Assembly (NCBI GenBank): GCA_030652035.1
Contig: JAUSBJ010000051.1
Location: 1 to 46,721 of the forward strand
DNA length: 46,721 nt
Direction: 5' to 3'
Source of the DNA: Sulfurimicrobium sp.
Lineage (GTDB): Bacteria > Pseudomonadota > Gammaproteobacteria > Burkholderiales > Sulfuricellaceae
Shown here: positions 44,419 through 46,721 of the stretch, one piece after another
Numbering within the stretch: position 1 is the stretch's first letter
How the letters are laid out: each line of letters starts with the position of its first letter
Notes under the pieces: generated by a model
The model's database searches: none
What the model saw: the letters and a program-made list of their open reading frames with translations, nothing else
What the model was told of the DNA's origin: nothing
Position numbers and translations under genes: made by a program

Positions 44419-44988
44419 TCACGCCCGCCAGAATGCCCGCCAGAGCCGGCGCAGGAAATAGGCGACCAGCAGCATGAACAGCAGCAGCAGCGCCAGAAAG
44501 ATCAGCGGGTAATGCAGGACCAGCCATCCGCCCGAGACCAGCAATGCCTCTTCGCCCAGCGAGGCGGAAATGTTGCTCACGGGTTCGGGCGAGGTGTTGA
44601 TGATGGCCCGGCTGCCGGCCTTGGCGAGATGGGTGCCTGCCGTGACGGTGCCGCCCAATAGCAGGGCAGCCGTTTGCATCGCCGCGCCGCCATCGGAGAA
44701 GAAGGCCGCCGCCAATGCCGCGCCGGCCGGGATGCGAATGAAAGTGTGAATGGTGTCGGAAAGGCTGTCGATCCACGGCACCTTGTCGCCAAGGAATTCT
44801 GCCAGGGCCAGTACGCCGGCAATCCCCATCACCAGAGGGTGGGCCAGCATCTCCAGCGACGCCGGCAAGGGCAAAACATCCAGCCGATGGAGCGCCCCCA
44901 GCGCGAACACCACCGCATAAAGGCGCAAGCCCGCGCCCCAGGCAACAGCCGCCGCGATGGCGGCAGTGGCGACAAGCTCCGGATTCAT
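44419..44988 (-). CDS. DUF4126 membrane protein
   Basis: A 189-residue integral membrane protein. Features of DUF4126 include AWGAGLRLYAVVFALGALHRL, LAEFLGDKVPWIDSLSDTIHTFIRIP and a hydrophobic C-terminus (VLHYPLIFLALLLLFMLLVAYFL). About five helices. Function unknown. The ATG at 44988 overlaps the DUF4870 stop as ATGA, so it is translationally coupled to that gene; longer readings extend antisense-like frames and are not supported. Confidence 0.86.
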   Translation of the reverse strand: MNPELVATAAIAAAVAWGAGLRLYAVVFALGALHRLDVLPLPASLEMLAHPLVMGIAGVLALAEFLGDKVPWIDSLSDTIHTFIRIPAGAALAAAFFSDGGAAMQTAALLLGGTVTAGTHLAKAGSRAIINTSPEPVSNISASLGEEALLVSGGWLVLHYPLIFLALLLLFMLLVAYFLRRLWRAFWRA

Positions 44989-45392
44989 ACCGGCATGGGC
45001 CGCCTGTCGAGCAGCCTGAGCAAGCCGCGCCCGATGCGGTAGAGCACCCACAGGCCTGCGATCCAGGCAATAACAAAGGCGATGGGGATACCGAAGAATG
45101 TCATGGCCAGCAAAATCGCCACAAGCACCCACAGCAAAGCAAACCAGAAGGTACGAATCTGCCAGCGGAAGTGAGTTTCGAGATAGCTGCCGCGCACATC
45201 CCCGCGTTTCACGTAATTGATGATCACGGCGATGATGGAAGGCCACCCGGTCAGAAACGCCGTCACCACGAATGCCGGGCTCAACAAGCCGCCGACCGCG
45301 CTCAGCGCATGCAGACCGTAGATCAGGAAGGTCAGCGTCACCATGCTTTCGGTCGCTGCGGATGGCGTTTCAGGCTGGTGTTCAATATCCAT
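44985..45392 (-). CDS. DUF4870 membrane protein
   Basis: A 135-residue membrane protein with three to four helices and the family pattern LTFLIYGLHALSAVGGLLSPAFV, HFRWQIRTFWFALLW and IAGLWVLYRIGRGLLRL. GGAG precedes the ATG. It overlaps the DUF4126 gene, and both encode small helical membrane proteins that may form a unit. Function unknown. Confidence 0.86.
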   Translation of the reverse strand: MDIEHQPETPSAATESMVTLTFLIYGLHALSAVGGLLSPAFVVTAFLTGWPSIIAVIINYVKRGDVRGSYLETHFRWQIRTFWFALLWVLVAILLAMTFFGIPIAFVIAWIAGLWVLYRIGRGLLRLLDRRPMPV

Positions 45393-45500
45393 GATGTTGG
45401 GCTCCGTCCTTGCGAAGATTAAGTCATGCGGAAACGTGCTTGTCCGGTTGATGGCTTACGCTACATTCTACGCCACCCATTCTGCACTGGAAGTTATGCG

Positions 45501-45611
45501 TTATGGCTTCAGAGCTTGCATCAAGTGAGCAATGGCGCCGTTGGGGTCTGCCACCACACAAATACGGTCGACACCCGGCACATCGTGCGGGGGCACTACG
45601 ATCCTTCCGCC
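45501..45611 (-). pseudogene. 3' remnant of a VOC-family gene
   Basis: Thirty-six codons on the minus strand, ending in TAA, read GGRIVVPPHDVPGVDRI followed by CVVADPNGAIAHLMQ and ALKP. This is the closing strand pair of a VOC/glyoxalase protein (the ADPxG motif and final LMQ are typical). Nothing upstream matches the rest of a VOC protein; instead the glycosylase gene overlaps from 45596. It is probably the leftover of a gene interrupted by recombination. Confidence 0.7.
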
Positions 45612-46060
45612 GGGCGGGAAGAAGACTTGGCACGGGTGACTTCCCAGTCCGCGACCGGACCCGGGGCAATCTGAAACAGCGGATGCGGCTGGGGCAGAGG
45701 CAGCGAGATGAAATGTTCGAGCCTCGAAGGATCGCGCACGCGCAGCTTCGCAAAGAGATGCGCCCATTCGTACTCGAGTTGTCCGGAAGTGACCACAATG
45801 GGTGCTGCCTCCCGGGCAGAGTTGATTTTTGTTGCGTCGAAACGGTAGCCGCGCAGGGTGGCTTCTGCGTGAACGGCATGCAAATAGGATGCGATCGCTG
45901 CCAAAGGTGATTGAGAGTCGCGGAAGCGAACGAGTTGGGGGTGATGAATATATCCGCGTGTTTTCCCACTGAGCACCGCCTGGGCCAAAAGTGCCTCGCG
46001 CCAAAGCGCAACCAGGCCGCGCGAGTCCAGGTAACAGGGATGGAGTGTCCACAGGCGCAA
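45596..46060 (-). CDS. Pyrimidine dimer DNA glycosylase (T4 endonuclease V-like)
   Basis: A 154-residue protein matching the pyr-excise family. It starts MRLWTLHPCYLDSRGLVALW from a TTG at 46060, supported by AAAGGA 7 nt upstream. Family residues are seen in HHPQLVRF, AAIASYLHAVHAE and SGQLEYEWAHL. Members excise cyclobutane dimers or serve as related DNA-repair proteins. The last 14 residues (AKSSSRPAEGS) look non-native because this end overlaps a VOC gene fragment; the true C-terminus may have been replaced. Confidence 0.83.
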   Translation of the reverse strand: MRLWTLHPCYLDSRGLVALWREALLAQAVLSGKTRGYIHHPQLVRFRDSQSPLAAIASYLHAVHAEATLRGYRFDATKINSAREAAPIVVTSGQLEYEWAHLFAKLRVRDPSRLEHFISLPLPQPHPLFQIAPGPVADWEVTRAKSSSRPAEGS

Positions 46061-46288
46061 GGTCTAATCCTTTACGAAATCCAATGTGCTAGCTCAATGG
46101 TCGGCAAAAACGCAATTTTCGACAAGTCCGATGTAATGCAGTGAAAGAGCGTTTTCTGCGATGGGGCGCAATTTCAGCCAGCCTTCACCAAGTGGAGGAT
46201 GTGCATGGGATTTGGGTCTACCATTAAATTTGCAGATGTGTGGCAAAAGGCAAGACCTGAACCCCGCGACTTGCAGGTCGCCTCGAAC

Positions 46289-46325
46289 GTAGGGTTGGAC
46301 GAATCCGCTACGCGGAGGAATCGCC
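46289..46325. repeat. Palindromic repeat-like sequence
   Basis: GTAGGGTTGGACGAATCC followed by a perfect hairpin TCCGC-TAC-GCGGA (46304-46316) resembles dispersed GTAGGGT-type palindromic elements of proteobacteria. No second copy was seen in the window. The 46061-46288 stretch before it shows no gene. Confidence 0.4.
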
Positions 46326-46424
46326 TTTCTGAGCCCCACGACAGAGCTCAGAAACCGGGATTCCATCCTCAGCTTGCTTGAGGACGGCGATGATCTGGCC
46401 GTCTGAAAAACGCGATTGCTTCAT
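46308..46424 (-). pseudogene. IS3-family orfA fragment (transposase start)
   Basis: A 38-codon frame starts MKQSRFSDGQIIAVLKQAED, continues GIPVSELCR, and then loses all similarity at GAQKGDSSA before a TAG. The first 29 residues are the classic N-terminus of IS3-family OrfA, whose normal continuation (helix-turn-helix, leucine zipper) is absent, as is orfB. A very strong ribosome-binding site, GGAGGAAG, precedes the ATG. This is the stub of a deleted insertion sequence. Confidence 0.75.
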
Positions 46425-46510
46425 GTAAAACTTCCTCCATTGCTTAATGAGAAAATTCTACTTCTAACTCGCGCTAATTTTCGGGGGGATTACCTACCGA
46501 CCCCCCTGCG
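46425..46510. mobile_element. Probable left end of the IS3-family element
   Basis: The sequence just upstream of the orfA stub reads like the leader and terminal repeat of an IS3 element. A GGGGGG-N12-CCCCCC dyad spans 46483-46506. The exact element boundary is not certain. From 46511 to the window end no gene is recognised; short TAGTGT/ACACTA inverted elements at about 46537-46597 might belong to another insertion sequence end. Confidence 0.4.
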
Positions 46511-46721
46511 TCAGAATAGTTGTCGCCTCAATAGAACACTAACCTGGGGCGGCGACAAAGGACGGAAATGGCAAGATACAGTCAGTAGTGTCCGGCAATT
46601 TCGCTTGGGCGTCCATGTAACGACTTGATCTAGAATAGGAAACGATGTGTCTAGGGGTGTCACCGACTTGAACATGTTTTTTTTGGGAAACTGGGGTTTT
46701 CTCCCTGTGGTTTTCCATCAT
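46511..46721. other. Right edge, no gene recognised
   Basis: A minus-strand frame at 46539-46721 opens at the window edge but has no family-like sequence. ACACTA and TAGTGT inverted hexamers flank 46540-46600. The stretch may belong to insertion-sequence debris continuing beyond the window. Confidence 0.4.

Noticed and set aside
39936..46060. Integron cassette array
   Set aside because: The gene families are cassette-like and mostly co-oriented, but the gaps show no GTTRRRY/RYYYAAC attC pairs or integrase, and several neighbours are coupled by ATGA overlaps.

Overview
The window reads as chromosomal DNA of a betaproteobacterium, probably a Nitrosomonadales-type chemolithotroph or metal/sulfur oxidiser (Sulfuricellaceae or Gallionellaceae-like). 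This placement is inferred from gene content: an octaheme tetrathionate-reductase-family cytochrome with a DUF302 partner, a paired cphA'/cphA cyanophycin locus with its DUF1854 and ABC-type partners, and tesA divergent from ybbAP. Most genes are GC-rich and tightly packed with ATGA overlaps. No tRNA, rRNA or CRISPR array was recognised.

Layout. (1) 1-2569, minus: DUF302 protein, octaheme cytochrome c and a cytochrome b that runs off the left edge, a probable quinone-linked periplasmic electron-transfer module. (2) 2801-7994: msrA, then arginase and tesA (minus) divergent from ybbA-ybbP (plus); the tesA and ybbA start codons share one CATG. (3) 8225-13318, plus: a four-gene signalling operon (MASE3-PAS-GAF kinase, Rcp1-like receiver, REC-PAS-HisKA_3 kinase, NarL/LuxR regulator) closed by a rho-independent terminator. 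(4) 13488-24210, plus: a chemotaxis locus (receiver, MCP, cheY, STAS protein, cheA, MCP, cheW, a collapsed MCP, cheR, cheD, cheB and a frameshifted kinase remnant). A perfect 14-bp palindrome resembling RcsB/LuxR-type boxes lies upstream. (5) 24288-30339, minus: CPA1-type antiporter with an RCK-like tail, a hairpin repeat, nitronate monooxygenase-like protein, DUF2288, FAD-dependent dehydrogenase, DUF4197.

(6) 30379-39842: cyanophycin locus. The DUF1854 protein and an ABC-type exporter protein with a zinc ribbon (minus) are divergent from cphA' and cphA (plus). Convergent to cphA is an acidic amino-acid symporter translationally coupled to a GFA-family protein. CphA is complete; CphA' has lost the Mur-ligase P-loop and the last domain. 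(7) 39936-46060, minus: small accessory genes, several visibly AT-richer: GNATs, VOC protein, secreted protein, pentapeptide-repeat/TIR-like protein, GNAT-thioredoxin-like fusion, DUF4126, DUF4870, a VOC gene remnant and a T4 endonuclease V-like glycosylase. (8) 46289-46721: a palindromic repeat and the 5' stub of an IS3-family orfA.

The most promising unusual element is the insert between the HPt and dimerisation domains of CheA. It carries two 24-residue repeats that fit the MshEN cyclic-di-GMP-binding motif, suggesting a kinase that reads c-di-GMP directly. Second is the pentapeptide-repeat protein with a TIR-like nucleotide-binding-type domain in an AT-rich accessory island.
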